Part shown: positions 17,729-26,691 of the stretch, one piece after another
How the letters are laid out: each line of letters opens with the position of its first letter
Numbering within the stretch: the first letter of the stretch is position 1
Origin: Mesorhizobium loti R88b
GTDB lineage: Bacteria; Pseudomonadota; Alphaproteobacteria; Rhizobiales; Rhizobiaceae
Direction: 5' to 3'
NCBI RefSeq assembly: GCF_013170845.1
Contig: NZ_CP033367.1
Coordinates: 248,001-312,000, forward strand
Length of the DNA stretch: 64,000 nt
The notes under the pieces: generated by a model
What the model was told of the DNA's origin: nothing
Databases searched by the model: none
Seen by the model: the letters and a program-made list of their open reading frames with translations, nothing else
Program-made: the position numbers and the translations under genes

Positions 17729-18808
17729 CTAAGCAGCCTGCAGCGCGCGCTGCTGCACGGCCCGGTCCAATATCGAGAAGAAGGTGACGAACTGGCGATC
17801 CGGATCGAGCTCCGGGCGCCCCGCGAAGCCGCGCGCGAGGCTGGAAACCCGGTCGTACTCCTTGTTGTCGTTCCACAGCAGCCTGATGGCCGCGACCCAG
17901 TCGATGAGCGGCGCGTCATAATCCAGCACCGTGCCGCCCGGGCCGATTGCTTCGGGCAGGCCGCCGCGCCGCGAGCCGACGACCGGGATGCCGCTGCAAT
18001 GGGCCTCCGAGGCGACGCGCCCCCAGGCCTCTTCCCACTTGGACGGCGCAAGCAGGATCCTGGTGCGGCCATAGATCGTCTTCATGTCGTTGGTGCGGCT
18101 CTCCAGCGTAACATTGCCGAGCGGTGCGATCGTCTCTTCGATGCGCGCCCGATGGTCGTCTTCCAGCTTCCAGCTTTCGACGAACAGGAACGGGATTTCC
18201 GGGCAGGCGCCGGCAATGCGCACCGCAAGCTCGAAGCCCTTTTCCTCATAGGGGTTGATCAAGGTGACGAACTTACCCGTTGTCGGCGTGCTGTAATGCG
18301 TCGGGTTGATGGTCGGCGGGATCACCGTCGCCTCGATGCCGAACTCTTTTTTGTAGGTGCGCGCGGTGAACTCGGAATTGGCGATGTAGAGTGCGCCGCG
18401 CAATTCGCGCAGATCGCCGCCGAGTTCATGGAACTCGACATTACGGAGATAGACGACCAGCGGCACGCCCTCGGCCTGCAGCGCCTTGCCCAGCGGAACC
18501 GACTTGTGACACTGGACCACCGCCACGTCAGGCTTCTGCCTGCCGACGGCAAAGCTTGCCGCGTCCCAGGGAAACCATGACCGGATCACCGGATAGCCGG
18601 GATGACTGTCGACGACCGCGGGTTGCCGAAGCAGTTTCATCTTGGCGCGCGCCTTGAGGCCGAACATTCCGTCGCCGAACAAAGCGGCGAGCACAGAGGC
18701 TTCATGCCCGTGTTCGATCAGCTGCTGCGCCAGATGATGCGTGCTGGACTGCACGCCGCCACCGAATTCGGGCGGATAGCCGTTGCCGCTGGCAAACAGG
18801 ACTTTCAT
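17729..18808 (-). CDS. GT4 family glycosyltransferase
   Basis: A 359-residue GT-B glycosyltransferase. It starts MKVLFASGNGYPPEFGGGVQ, the usual nucleotide-sugar enzyme opening with the GG loop. The C-terminal domain has WEEAWGRVASEAHCSGIPVVGS and GGLPEAIG, the GT4 donor-binding EX7E region. It ends 18 bp from the convergent PRT-HAD gene. The small Tat protein and GMC oxidoreductase are encoded upstream on the same strand, 75 bp away. It probably adds one sugar of the exopolysaccharide unit; donor and linkage are unknown. Confidence 0.85.
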   Translation of the reverse strand: MKVLFASGNGYPPEFGGGVQSSTHHLAQQLIEHGHEASVLAALFGDGMFGLKARAKMKLLRQPAVVDSHPGYPVIRSWFPWDAASFAVGRQKPDVAVVQCHKSVPLGKALQAEGVPLVVYLRNVEFHELGGDLRELRGALYIANSEFTARTYKKEFGIEATVIPPTINPTHYSTPTTGKFVTLINPYEEKGFELAVRIAGACPEIPFLFVESWKLEDDHRARIEETIAPLGNVTLESRTNDMKTIYGRTRILLAPSKWEEAWGRVASEAHCSGIPVVGSRRGGLPEAIGPGGTVLDYDAPLIDWVAAIRLLWNDNKEYDRVSSLARGFAGRPELDPDRQFVTFFSILDRAVQQRALQAA

Positions 18809-18883
18809 GAACCGGCTCCTTGTCGCATTCTGATATTCTGGCTCTCTTCTCCAAAGCGGCCTGACCGGCAGGCCACTTTCGCC

Positions 18884-19333
18884 TCACGCACTCTGCGGTG
18901 GATCAAGCGTCGCAAACGGGTTGGTGCATGACTGCCATCCCGTGAACCGGATCGGATCATCAGGCGAGCTGCGCCAGGCATAGTCCGTCAGCATGTGGAA
19001 TTCGGCTACGGCCCAACGATCGAAATGCCTGAGATCGCGCCGCTTCTGCTTCGGCAGCAAGCCGCGTGCCTGTCCGAGCTTCGCCGTTTCGAGCAAGGTG
19101 ATGGCATCGCTCAGTTTTTCACTGGGGAATATCCACGGGTTGCGATTGCGGAACTCGAGCACGAACTGCTGCAGATGCTCGATGCGCATGTTCAGCCTGC
19201 CGAGATATTTTTCGAGCGTGACGCGAACCAGATCCTCGTCCGAGAACGAGGAGACGGCCGCATAGGCAACACCGGTCGACGCTACGCCTCCCGCCAGGAT
19301 GGCCAGTGCCGAGCGCCGTGTGACTTCGATCAT
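18884..19333 (-). CDS. Small Tat-exported protein, possible oxidoreductase subunit
   Basis: A 149-residue protein whose N-terminus reads TRRSALAILAGGVASTG: a twin-arginine followed by a hydrophobic stretch, fitting a Tat signal. The rest is helical with no cysteine pair or known catalytic motif. It begins 13 bp after the GMC oxidoreductase gene on the same strand. In membrane-linked FAD dehydrogenases (gluconate 2-dehydrogenase, FAD-glucose dehydrogenase) a small Tat-carrying subunit escorts the signal-less FAD subunit to the periplasm; the same role is inferred here from gene order and size. I do not recognise the family with certainty. Confidence 0.6.
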   Translation of the reverse strand: MIEVTRRSALAILAGGVASTGVAYAAVSSFSDEDLVRVTLEKYLGRLNMRIEHLQQFVLEFRNRNPWIFPSEKLSDAITLLETAKLGQARGLLPKQKRRDLRHFDRWAVAEFHMLTDYAWRSSPDDPIRFTGWQSCTNPFATLDPPQSA

Positions 19334-19346
19334 CAGGCTGCTCCTC

Positions 19347-20789
19347 TCACGCGATCCGGCTCGCTGCCCGCAAGGACAAGGCTGCCGCGGTCAGGCTGGG
19401 GTTGGCGCAGGAGCAGCTCGGATAGGTGCTGGTGCCGACGACAACCAGGTTTCTCAACCGGTGATGGATCATGTTGCTGTCGATCACAGAATCAGCCGGA
19501 CCGGTGCCCATTCTCAGCGTGCCCTGGACATGCGATTCCGTTGGCCGGATGCCACGGTCGAAGAGCTTTTCGACCGGCAGCGGCGAAAGCAGGCCAGGCA
19601 ATTTGTCCAGCGCCCGGGCCATGCCCTTGACCGCGTAGTCCGACGGTGCCTTGAAGCTGACGAAAGCATTGTCGTCCTCGTCGAGGGTGACGAAATTCTC
19701 GTGATCGAGCAGGTTTTCGGTGACCACGACAAGTGGCAATGTCTGGCGCAGCCGACCCTTCTCGGCCCGCATCCCATGCTGCCAGCGGTTCTCGAAATAA
19801 ACCAGTGCGGCTGCGTGCTCGGACCGGTGGGGACCGTCATAGAGGCCGAAATTCAGGCCGGTGGTGATGGTGCTGCCGTCGAAATTGTCGACGCCGTCGA
19901 GATAGACCTCAAAATTCCAGCCATAGGATTCATGCAGGCCGCGCCCGACGAATTCGTCTCCTAGGCCGGATCGCAGCATGATCGCCGCGCTCTGGATGGC
20001 ATTGGCGCCGAGAATGAAGAGGTCGCCGCCGACCTGATACTCCTTGCCATCCTTCACGAAGGTGACCGAACGGACCGTGCCGCCGACATGATCGAGCCTG
20101 CGCACTTCCGCGCCGAGGCAAACTGAAACGTCGGGATGCTCGAAGACATGCATCAGGCCGTTGTTGACGGTGAATTTGGCGTCGACCGGACACAGCCAGC
20201 AGCGCAAATTGGCACAGCACGAGGTGCGTTGCGCCGTTGGTACCCTCGCCCGCGCAGTCGGCATGACGAAGTGCTGGTCGGGCTGGGCCGCCTTCATCAT
20301 CTTGTCGGGCGTCGACATGCGATGCGGCGGTTGCGGAAACGGTTTCGAGCGCGGCAGCATCTGCGCCATGTCGGGATCGCCGGAGATCGACATGATCTCT
20401 TCGGCGTCGCAGTAGAACGGCTCGACATCGTCATAGCTGATCGGCCAGTCATTGCCGATGCCATAGGTGCTTTTCAGCCTGAAGTCGTTGGGATGGAAGC
20501 GTGGCGTCTGCGCGAACCAGCAGTTGGTGCCGCCGCCCAGCCCGATCGTGTAATTCCACGGCTTGTCTGAATTGGTTTTGTAGGTCGTTTCGTCGTCGAT
20601 GTCGGTGTTGGCGTCCTGGTCGAGCTGCCATTCATGCGTGTTGTGGCGGCCCCATTCCAGAACCAGGATGCGCGCCTTGCGCCGCTTGGCGAACTCGTGC
20701 AGGAAGAAGGCCGAACCGAAGCCGGAACCGATCGCGACAACATCGAAATGATCCCTGGTGATTCGCTCGGGCTTTACGTCCAGCACCAT
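19347..20789 (-). CDS. GMC-family FAD-dependent oxidoreductase
   Basis: A 480-residue flavoprotein without a signal peptide of its own. It has the FAD-binding FDVVAIGSGFGSAFF, GLGGGTNCWFAQ and, near the C-terminus, the active-site SHVQGTLRMG (catalytic histidine) and CANPSLTAAALSLRAA. A cysteine cluster CCANLRCWLC near mid-protein recalls the [3Fe-4S] ligands of bacterial FAD-glucose dehydrogenase (C-x5-C-x3-C); here the spacing is C-x5-C-x2-C, so cluster binding is a hypothesis. ATG 20789 lies 11 bases after AAGG; a GTG at 20801 is an alternative. It probably oxidises a sugar or polyol in the periplasm with the small Tat partner. Confidence 0.82.
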   Translation of the reverse strand: MVLDVKPERITRDHFDVVAIGSGFGSAFFLHEFAKRRKARILVLEWGRHNTHEWQLDQDANTDIDDETTYKTNSDKPWNYTIGLGGGTNCWFAQTPRFHPNDFRLKSTYGIGNDWPISYDDVEPFYCDAEEIMSISGDPDMAQMLPRSKPFPQPPHRMSTPDKMMKAAQPDQHFVMPTARARVPTAQRTSCCANLRCWLCPVDAKFTVNNGLMHVFEHPDVSVCLGAEVRRLDHVGGTVRSVTFVKDGKEYQVGGDLFILGANAIQSAAIMLRSGLGDEFVGRGLHESYGWNFEVYLDGVDNFDGSTITTGLNFGLYDGPHRSEHAAALVYFENRWQHGMRAEKGRLRQTLPLVVVTENLLDHENFVTLDEDDNAFVSFKAPSDYAVKGMARALDKLPGLLSPLPVEKLFDRGIRPTESHVQGTLRMGTGPADSVIDSNMIHHRLRNLVVVGTSTYPSCSCANPSLTAAALSLRAASRIA

Positions 20790-20853
20790 CAGCCACAACA
20801 CCTTTCCGCGCCGGGTGCGCGTGCCAGTTCCTGTTTGCTCTTCGCGTCCGGTC

Positions 20854-22185
20854 TCACGCCGCCAGTCTGCCTATCGAGTGGTATTCGATGCCGTGGCGCG
20901 CCACGACCTTGGGGTCATAGAGGTTGCGGCCGTCGAAGATGACCGGCGTGGTCAGCGCATCCTTCAACGCATCGAAGGACGGCGCGCGGAAACTCTTCCA
21001 TTCGGTGGCGATGAGCAGCGCATCGGCGCCGCGCAAGGCCGCTTCCTTGGTGCCGCACAAAAGCAGGTCGTCGCGCAGGCCGTAGATGGCTTGGCATTCC
21101 TGCATCGCCTCGGGGTCATAAGCCTGCACGGCCGCACCGGCGTTCCAGAGCGCTTCCATCAGCACACGCGCCGGCGCTTCGCGCATGTCGTCGGTGTTGG
21201 GCTTGAAGGCCAGGCCCCACAGCGCAAAGGTCTTGCCCTTGAGACTACCCTTGAAATAGCGGTTCACCTTGTCGAACAGGACGGATTTCTGGTCGTTGTT
21301 GCGCTCCTCGACGGCGCGCAGCAGCTTGGCGTCGAATTTGACGCCCTCGGCGGTCTTGATCAGCGCGCGCACGTCCTTGGGGAAGCACGAGCCGCCATAG
21401 CCGAGACCCGGATAGATGAAGTGGTAGCCGATGCGCGGATCGCTGCCGATGCCCTTGCGCACCTCCTCGATGTCGGCGCCGAGCTGCTCGGCCAGATTGG
21501 CCATCTCGTTCATGAAGCTGATCTTGGTCGCCAGCATGCAGTTGGCGGCGTATTTCGTGAATTCGGCGCTGCGCACGTCCATCACGATCATCTTCTCGTG
21601 GTTGCGGTTGAAGGGCGCATAGAGCTCGCGCATCACCGCCTCCGTCTCTTCGCTGTCGGTGCCGACGATGATGCGGTCCGGCTTCATGCAATCGGCGACG
21701 GCCGAGCCTTCCTTGAGGAATTCGGGATTGGAGGCGACGTCGAAGCCCAGATCCTCGCGCCCCCTCTTCTTCAGCGTCTCGGCGATCCTGGCCTTGACCT
21801 TTTCGCAGGTGCCGACCGGCACGGTCGACTTACCGACGACGATCTTGGCGCTATCCATCTCGCGGCCGATGGTCTCGGCGACCGCGAGCACATATTTGAG
21901 ATCGGCCGAACCATCCTCGCCGGGCGGCGTGCCGACCGCGATCATCTGGATTTCGCCGTGCCTGACGGCGGCGGCGGCATCGGTGGTGAACTTGATACGA
22001 CCGGCGGCGTGGTTTTCCTTGACGAGGCTCTCAAGGCCCGGCTCGAAAATCGGGACGAAGCCCTGGTTGAGCCGTTCCACCTTGTTGGCGTCGATGTCGA
22101 CGCAAACAACCTGGTGGCCAACCTCGGCAAGCACCGCGGCCTGCACGAGGCCGACATAGCCAATTCCAAACACCGTCAAGTTCAT
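20854..22185 (-). CDS. ugd: UDP-glucose 6-dehydrogenase
   Basis: A 443-residue enzyme oxidising UDP-glucose to UDP-glucuronate with two NAD. The N-terminus is [19 protein letters not shown], the NAD-binding fold, followed by [14 protein letters not shown]. The catalytic cysteine lies in [12 protein letters not shown] (about residues 250-261). The third domain, [18 protein letters not shown], is also typical. Length is normal. The rhizobial homologue is called rkpK or ugd. It sits between exoK and the GMC gene on the minus strand. Its presence suggests that glucuronate gives the polysaccharide its charge, since pyruvyl and succinyl transferase genes are not seen. Confidence 0.95.
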   Translation of the reverse strand: MNLTVFGIGYVGLVQAAVLAEVGHQVVCVDIDANKVERLNQGFVPIFEPGLESLVKENHAAGRIKFTTDAAAAVRHGEIQMIAVGTPPGEDGSADLKYVLAVAETIGREMDSAKIVVGKSTVPVGTCEKVKARIAETLKKRGREDLGFDVASNPEFLKEGSAVADCMKPDRIIVGTDSEETEAVMRELYAPFNRNHEKMIVMDVRSAEFTKYAANCMLATKISFMNEMANLAEQLGADIEEVRKGIGSDPRIGYHFIYPGLGYGGSCFPKDVRALIKTAEGVKFDAKLLRAVEERNNDQKSVLFDKVNRYFKGSLKGKTFALWGLAFKPNTDDMREAPARVLMEALWNAGAAVQAYDPEAMQECQAIYGLRDDLLLCGTKEAALRGADALLIATEWKSFRAPSFDALKDALTTPVIFDGRNLYDPKVVARHGIEYHSIGRLAA

Positions 22186-22234
22186 TCGGTTTCATTCCTG
22201 TCCAGGGCCGGGATCCGTTTTCGGTCCGGCCGAT

Positions 22235-23116
22235 TCAATTCGTCTTTCCCAACTCTTTTACGCTGCATACGAGCGATTCTGGAAACTGACATGGCTCGCC
22301 AAGTGCTGTGAAGGCAACGCGTTCGACCTGCAGCGAAAGCTTGCGGCCGGGATCGGCGAATGTGCCCATCCAGCCCTTCAAGGTGTCGCTGCCCCAAAGG
22401 CTGAAGAAGATCTTCTGCGCATGGCTGGGCAGTTTTGTCGGATCGGTGATGGTGTTGACCAGCTGGCCGTTGACATACCAGCGCAGACTGTCCTTTTGCC
22501 AGACGAAGGCGTAGTCGTTGAAGGCCTTTTCGGTGCCGCCCGGCACGTCGACCAGCTTCTCGTTCTTGCCCTTGCCGTCGATATAGGCGTTGACCTGCAC
22601 CTTGGAGGTGTCCTTGGTCAGGATCTCGAAATCGATCTCGTCCCAGGGCTGCTTGTCGGACGGGCCGATATAGGAGAAGAACGCCGCATTGAGACCGGAG
22701 CCGGCGTCGGTCTTCAGCCGTGCTTCGTAGGTGCCGTAGCCGAAGCGCTGCTTGGTCTGGATCTCGCCGCAAGCGAACTCACGATCCTTCAGCTTCTGCT
22801 TTTCGAAGCCAAGCGACAGCACCCCGTCGGAAAGCGCGACCAGCCCTTTCGACCAGTTGCAATTTTGATGGCTGCCGTTGTTCCAGCCGTCGGAGACATA
22901 CCAGCGCGACCGATCGAAGCTTTTGAAATCATCGACGAAAGACGGGGCGGACTGGATATCCTGTGCATGGGCGGGAGCCGCCGGGAGGCTGCCAAGAGCG
23001 GCCAGCAACAGCGCCCCGATCAAACCCAACCGCCGCAGGCCGGTTTGCCGGGTCAGATGCGCGAAGGGCGATGTGTCATTTGCTGTCGTGGACGTGGTTT
23101 TCGGATCCGAATTCAT
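22235..23116 (-). CDS. exoK: Secreted GH16 endo-beta-glycanase, ExoK-like
   Basis: A 293-residue GH16 enzyme. After a charged N-terminus a hydrophobic segment (LGLIGALLLAALGSL) and AHA cleavage region form a signal peptide. The catalytic motif is WDEIDFEIL (about residues 155-163), with both glutamates and the aspartate in place. FGYGTYEARLKT upstream and YAFVWQKDSLRWYVNG downstream are standard GH16 strands. S. meliloti ExoK cuts nascent succinoglycan to yield lower-mass polymer. It is encoded 49 bp upstream of ugd on the same strand, perhaps co-transcribed. No palindromic operator is seen directly before it. Confidence 0.9.
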   Translation of the reverse strand: MNSDPKTTSTTANDTSPFAHLTRQTGLRRLGLIGALLLAALGSLPAAPAHAQDIQSAPSFVDDFKSFDRSRWYVSDGWNNGSHQNCNWSKGLVALSDGVLSLGFEKQKLKDREFACGEIQTKQRFGYGTYEARLKTDAGSGLNAAFFSYIGPSDKQPWDEIDFEILTKDTSKVQVNAYIDGKGKNEKLVDVPGGTEKAFNDYAFVWQKDSLRWYVNGQLVNTITDPTKLPSHAQKIFFSLWGSDTLKGWMGTFADPGRKLSLQVERVAFTALGEPCQFPESLVCSVKELGKTN

Positions 23117-23267
23117 ACCAAACTCACCTTTGTGCTGTGTGTCCCCAACCCAAAGTCGACGTTTGAACCGCTTCCAAACGGGCCAACCTTGACCTCCTCT
23201 TTGACCTTCCCAAAGTCCCTTTCCTGCCTCGCATCACATCTTTGCAGCAGTTCCCGCGCCTTCACGG

Positions 23268-23669
23268 TCACGCCCGGCGGGTGCCCGCAGGCCTGCCGAA
23301 GTCGACCGCGGCGGCCGAATCGGAACTCCCATTTTCGTCGAAAACCATATCCAGCGAATGACGCAGTTCTTTCATCATGCCGTTCTGGCGCGAAAGCGCC
23401 GCGATGCGGCGCTCGCAATTCAGGATCGACTCCGTCAGTGCGCTGACTTCGGATGACCGCTTCTGCGAGGCCGAGCCGTTTTCCGTGGCTTCGACGAGGA
23501 AGGCCGCGTTGGTCGCCGTCTTGCGGTAGCGGCTCTCCAGGCCGGTTCTCTCAGCCTCGATCTCGGCGGAGATCTGCTCGAACAGCTTCGCCAGCCGATC
23601 GAGGCGCGCAATGTCGGCCTGCCGGTCGCGGGCCGGATCCCTTGATCTGAAGCCGAATATCGAGGCCAT
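23268..23669 (-). CDS. Conserved-type hypothetical protein, coiled coil
   Basis: A 133-residue soluble protein with no recognised domain. Residues 18-110 are almost entirely charged and helical with heptad-like hydrophobics (RLDRLAKLFEQI, then ILNCERRIAALSRQNGM), so a coiled coil is likely. There is no signal peptide or membrane segment. It stands alone on the minus strand within the exo locus and has a near-perfect copy of the exo palindrome 154 bp upstream (23823-23837), which argues that it is expressed with the exopolysaccharide genes. It could be a scaffold or regulator of the assembly complex; that is a guess. Confidence 0.6.
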   Translation of the reverse strand: MASIFGFRSRDPARDRQADIARLDRLAKLFEQISAEIEAERTGLESRYRKTATNAAFLVEATENGSASQKRSSEVSALTESILNCERRIAALSRQNGMMKELRHSLDMVFDENGSSDSAAAVDFGRPAGTRRA

Positions 23670-23822
23670 GGGCCTAAATTCCTGTCATCGCCGGCTTGCC
23701 TGCCGGACACCTGGCCGATCCCCGCAAGCGAGGCTGAAAAACTCGTACCGCGTCGTCCAACTCCGCTGACGGGAGATACTTCACCAATCCGATCGGGGGC
23801 CAGTTCGGTTGGTCGTCCAATT

Positions 23823-23837
23823 TGCTGCACCGCAACA
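23823..23837. promoter_or_regulatory. Palindromic operator copy (TGCTGCACCGCAACA)
   Basis: A perfect match to TGYTGCR-N-YGCARCA with CTGC-N3-GCAA, upstream of the minus-strand coiled-coil gene and downstream of the GT2 gene. Confidence 0.6.
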
Positions 23838-23956
23838 TAGACTGCCATCCCCGGAGCGATGAGGCAACCACTCAATTCATAAACTCATAAATCCGCCGGT
23901 AACGGTCCGCGCGGTGAGCTTGCCTCTTGGCGGCTGAACCGGGCATTCCCTGCGCT

Positions 23957-24979
23957 CTACCGCTCCTTGCCCGCACTGGTCCCGGCCATCAGGAAACGCA
24001 GCGGCGGCACATGTTTGTTCCCGGAGACAAGGCCAACGCGACGAAACAGCGCCGCGAGCTTGTCGGACGCGACGCCCTGGACGATGGGGACCAGGTTGGA
24101 TTGACTTGCAAAGGCATAGGCAGCAGCCGAAGCCAGCCCGCGCTCGGCCTTCACGTCGAGGAAATTGCGCAGCCGATATTTGTCGCGCACATGCCGTTCA
24201 TGCCGCCGCAGCACCGCTTTTGAGCCTTCCGGCAGGCTGTCGATCGCCAGCAGCGCCAGATCCGCATCGGCCAGCCGCTTCAGGTCCTGCGTCTTGTGGC
24301 GGCCGCTGAGCGAATCGGCGCGCACGATGGCACCATAGCCGCAGGAACGGATGACCTTGAACCTTGCCCCGTGGGCGACGGCGCGGGCGTAGAGTTCGTA
24401 ATCCTCGCCCAGGCGCAAGCTCTCGTCGTAGCGCAATCCATGCCGGTCGAGGAAGGCACGGCTGATCACCGGCTTCAGAAAGCCAAGCTCGCCTCTTTGC
24501 ACGTGGCGCCTGGAGATGTTGCCCTCGACGAAGCGCTCGAAATCGAGGAATTCCGGATCGGCGGCAAAATCCGGAGCGACGATTTTCGTCGCGTCGCGCG
24601 TCGCGTCGTCCCTGATGAGCATGATGTTGTCGGCCGCGAAATCCCAATCGGCGCCGGCAAACAGGGTGCGAAACCGGCCCTCGAGGAAGAAGTCGTCGGC
24701 GTCCAGAATGCTGATGAACGGCGCTTTTGAGCCGGCGATCGCGGCATTGCGGGCGAAGGAAGGGCCGCGATTGACGTCGAGGCGCATGACCTTGAGCCGT
24801 CCGCTGCCGTCGTCGGCGGCGCGGGCGACCTCAGCGGTATTGTCGGTGGAGCCGTCGTCAACAACGACGACCTCGGCCACCTCAGGTTCGCGCAACGCGG
24901 ATGCGATGGCGACCGCGATGGTGCGCCCCGCATTTTTGGCCGCGATGATCACGCAGACCTCGGATTTCGTCATCGACAT
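23957..24979 (-). CDS. GT2 family glycosyltransferase (ExoO/ExoW-like)
   Basis: A 340-residue family 2 glycosyltransferase: VCVIIAAKNAGRTIAVAI, VVVDDGSTDNT, the metal-binding ILDADDFF and GEDYELYARAVAHG. It is similar in layout to the ExoO-like protein at 7991. ATG 24979 lies after GAGGCG; the long open frame upstream overlaps the nucleotidyltransferase gene and is not family-like. It is 64 bp downstream of that nucleotidyltransferase gene on the same strand. It may be an exopolysaccharide enzyme, or could serve the lasso-peptide locus next door; the sequence does not decide. Confidence 0.82.
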   Translation of the reverse strand: MSMTKSEVCVIIAAKNAGRTIAVAIASALREPEVAEVVVVDDGSTDNTAEVARAADDGSGRLKVMRLDVNRGPSFARNAAIAGSKAPFISILDADDFFLEGRFRTLFAGADWDFAADNIMLIRDDATRDATKIVAPDFAADPEFLDFERFVEGNISRRHVQRGELGFLKPVISRAFLDRHGLRYDESLRLGEDYELYARAVAHGARFKVIRSCGYGAIVRADSLSGRHKTQDLKRLADADLALLAIDSLPEGSKAVLRRHERHVRDKYRLRNFLDVKAERGLASAAAYAFASQSNLVPIVQGVASDKLAALFRRVGLVSGNKHVPPLRFLMAGTSAGKER

Positions 24980-25043
24980 AGGTTCGCCTCTTGCACAGGT
25001 TCCGATATGCCCTCGCCCTGCACGTGTTCCGACACCTCCGCCA

Positions 25044-26174
25044 TCACGGACTGGCCGGCCGTTCGAAGATGCGGCGGCTGATGTCCGCCGACGCTGCCCA
25101 GCCGGCTTCGGCGAGGTAGCGGACGGGAGCCCTGCCGCACAATTCCCACAACACGGTTCGCCGCTGCGGCCATCGCAGCGACGACAGCCATGGCGCGATG
25201 ACCATGTTGAGCAGATCCTCATTGCCGATGCGCGACAGGATCGGCTTGGCCCGCTCGGACAAAAGCGTGCCGGTGCCGCCCAGCAACACGTCGGCGGCGC
25301 GCAGGCCGAGCAGCAGTGTATCGTCCAGCCCCTGGCTCACCGCCGCATCGAGCACGCGGCGCTGATCAGCCTCGTCGAGACGGTTGGCGCTGGCCCTGAT
25401 ATCGCAGACATAGCCGGCGCAGGGCTCTCGGTTGAACAGCGCCTTGGCGACGCTGATGCAGGACAGCATCAGCGTGTCGGCGGCCGAGGTGAACGGAACT
25501 TCAACGCCGGTGATCTCAACCAGCCGTTTGCGCCGCAGGAACCCATCGGCGTCACGCGGACTGGGCGAGCCGGGCTGCTGGAGGCGATAGTGAAGGTCGA
25601 CCGTGGACGCTTTCGGGCCATTGCCGCGAATCATATGCTGCTCGCCAAGGAAACGAACCCACCAGACCGAGCGCGACTTGCCGGCAACCTCGTAGCCGAT
25701 CGAGCGCAACACGTCGCGAGCCCTGGAAAAACCGGCGGGGGAAACCAGGATGTCGACATCGCCGGAAGGCTTCATGAAATGGTCGTCGTAGAGCAGATGC
25801 TGCTGGAACGGGCCTTTGAGAAAGACGAAATCGATCTGCCTGTCGCGCAGCGCCTGATGGATCGCCATCGAATCCATGAGGCAGGCGGCATTCATCGAAA
25901 CCGTGCGTCGGCGATAGGTGTCGAGCCACTGGAAGAGTTCGGCCGGCCTGTCGCCCGCCGGCGCCCGCGACAGCGCCTTCAGAACGAAGGTGGCGACCTT
26001 GTTCAGCCTGGCGATGTCGCCGATGGCGGCGGCGGAGAGGGTTGGCGGCGACACGTCGCCGGCCGAGGCCGTCGGCCCGGAGAAATACAACCGCAGGCAG
26101 GCTTGTACATACGCGATCTCGTCGGCGCAGTCGGCGGCGCGCAGTCGTTCATAGGAACTTTCCGGCAAGGCCAT
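25044..26174 (-). CDS. Nucleotidyltransferase-family protein (NTP_transf_5 type), lasso-associated
   Basis: A 376-residue protein of the uncharacterised nucleotidyltransferase family (Pfam NTP_transf_5). The core is DFVFLKGPFQQHLL followed by KPSGDVDILVSP, giving the DxD metal site of the polymerase-beta fold, then TVDLHYRL as the third acidic strand. ATG 26174 has GGAG upstream; a TTG start 48 bp earlier lies in the promoter region. Such proteins occur in paeninodin/pseudomycoidin-type lasso clusters next to HPrK-like kinases; in pseudomycoidin the homologue is, as I recall, implicated in glycosylating the phosphorylated peptide. It is divergent from the lasso operon. The reaction here is inferred. 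Confidence 0.78.
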   Translation of the reverse strand: MALPESSYERLRAADCADEIAYVQACLRLYFSGPTASAGDVSPPTLSAAAIGDIARLNKVATFVLKALSRAPAGDRPAELFQWLDTYRRRTVSMNAACLMDSMAIHQALRDRQIDFVFLKGPFQQHLLYDDHFMKPSGDVDILVSPAGFSRARDVLRSIGYEVAGKSRSVWWVRFLGEQHMIRGNGPKASTVDLHYRLQQPGSPSPRDADGFLRRKRLVEITGVEVPFTSAADTLMLSCISVAKALFNREPCAGYVCDIRASANRLDEADQRRVLDAAVSQGLDDTLLLGLRAADVLLGGTGTLLSERAKPILSRIGNEDLLNMVIAPWLSSLRWPQRRTVLWELCGRAPVRYLAEAGWAASADISRRIFERPASP

Positions 26175-26270
26175 TGAGCGCGTGGTCTCCAAAATGCGGT
26201 TTGCGCGACAGTTATGCTGCAAGTGCGAAGCAAAGCATCCTCAAAAACCTCGGCGCCGTAAAGTCTTTCC

Positions 26271-26285
26271 TTTCGCAGTGCGAAA
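26271..26285. promoter_or_regulatory. Palindrome TTTCGCAGTGCGAAA
   Basis: A perfect 15-bp palindrome 97 bp upstream of the nucleotidyltransferase start. It shares the TGC/GCA core of the exo-type sites but has TTTCGCA arms, so it may be a variant copy or an unrelated site. Confidence 0.4.
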
Positions 26286-26622
26286 TTTTGCAACCAGAAC
26301 GTTTGCCTAGCTTTCTGAAGATGGCGCAACATAAGGCTGAAATTCCGATCCGATCGAGGCACTTCAGCCAGCCATCGATACCGGCCGGCTAACAAAAATC
26401 CATCTTTTTAGCCTTGCCTAAAAAAGCGCCGGCGCTATGTACTTTTTATGCAAGCAAAATCAATTGCTTAAAGAATCACCAGCCGCGCGACCTAACTTCA
26501 CCCGGTTTAAGCCCAATAGAGGCAGAATTTTGAGCAGTTCGCACACGCATGGTGACGCCCGCAACCCGTAATTGATTAACCAGAGGTAAATCAGGCTTGA
26601 CTCATAAATGGTGCCATGCAGC

Positions 26623-26637
26623 TATTGCAGCGCAGCA
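26623..26637. promoter_or_regulatory. Palindromic operator copy upstream of lasso precursor (TATTGCAGCGCAGCA)
   Basis: One mismatch from TGYTGCR-N-YGCARCA and containing TTGC-N3-GCAG. It lies 55 bp before the precursor ATG and close to the presumed promoter, a position suited to repression. The same site type precedes the exo transcription units. Confidence 0.55.
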
Positions 26638-26691
26638 TGAAAGTGCTGACGGCACTCGACAGGCCGTTTCCAGTCCTCATTGGAGAGTAAA

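Larger units (their letters stand above)
26175..26691. other. Divergent promoter region between nucleotidyltransferase gene and lasso operon
   Basis: About 520 bp with no gene. It holds palindromes at 26271-26285 and 26623-26637. At 26404-26426 there is an inverted repeat of T-rich and A-rich arms (CTTTTTAG / CTAAAAAAG), and a perfect GCGCCGGCGC palindrome follows at 26426-26435. A TTGACT at 26597-26602 could be a -35 box, with the operator at 26623 covering the expected -10 zone. The promoter assignment is tentative. Confidence 0.5.

Noticed and set aside
20758..22311. A 517-codon open frame antisense to ugd
   Set aside because: The minus strand encodes a textbook UDP-glucose dehydrogenase; the antisense product is low-complexity and lacks motifs.
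26404..26435. A small RNA terminator from the T/A-rich inverted repeat and GCGCCGGCGC
   Set aside because: No promoter could be matched to it, and both structures can arise in AT/GC boundary DNA; noted only in the region entry.
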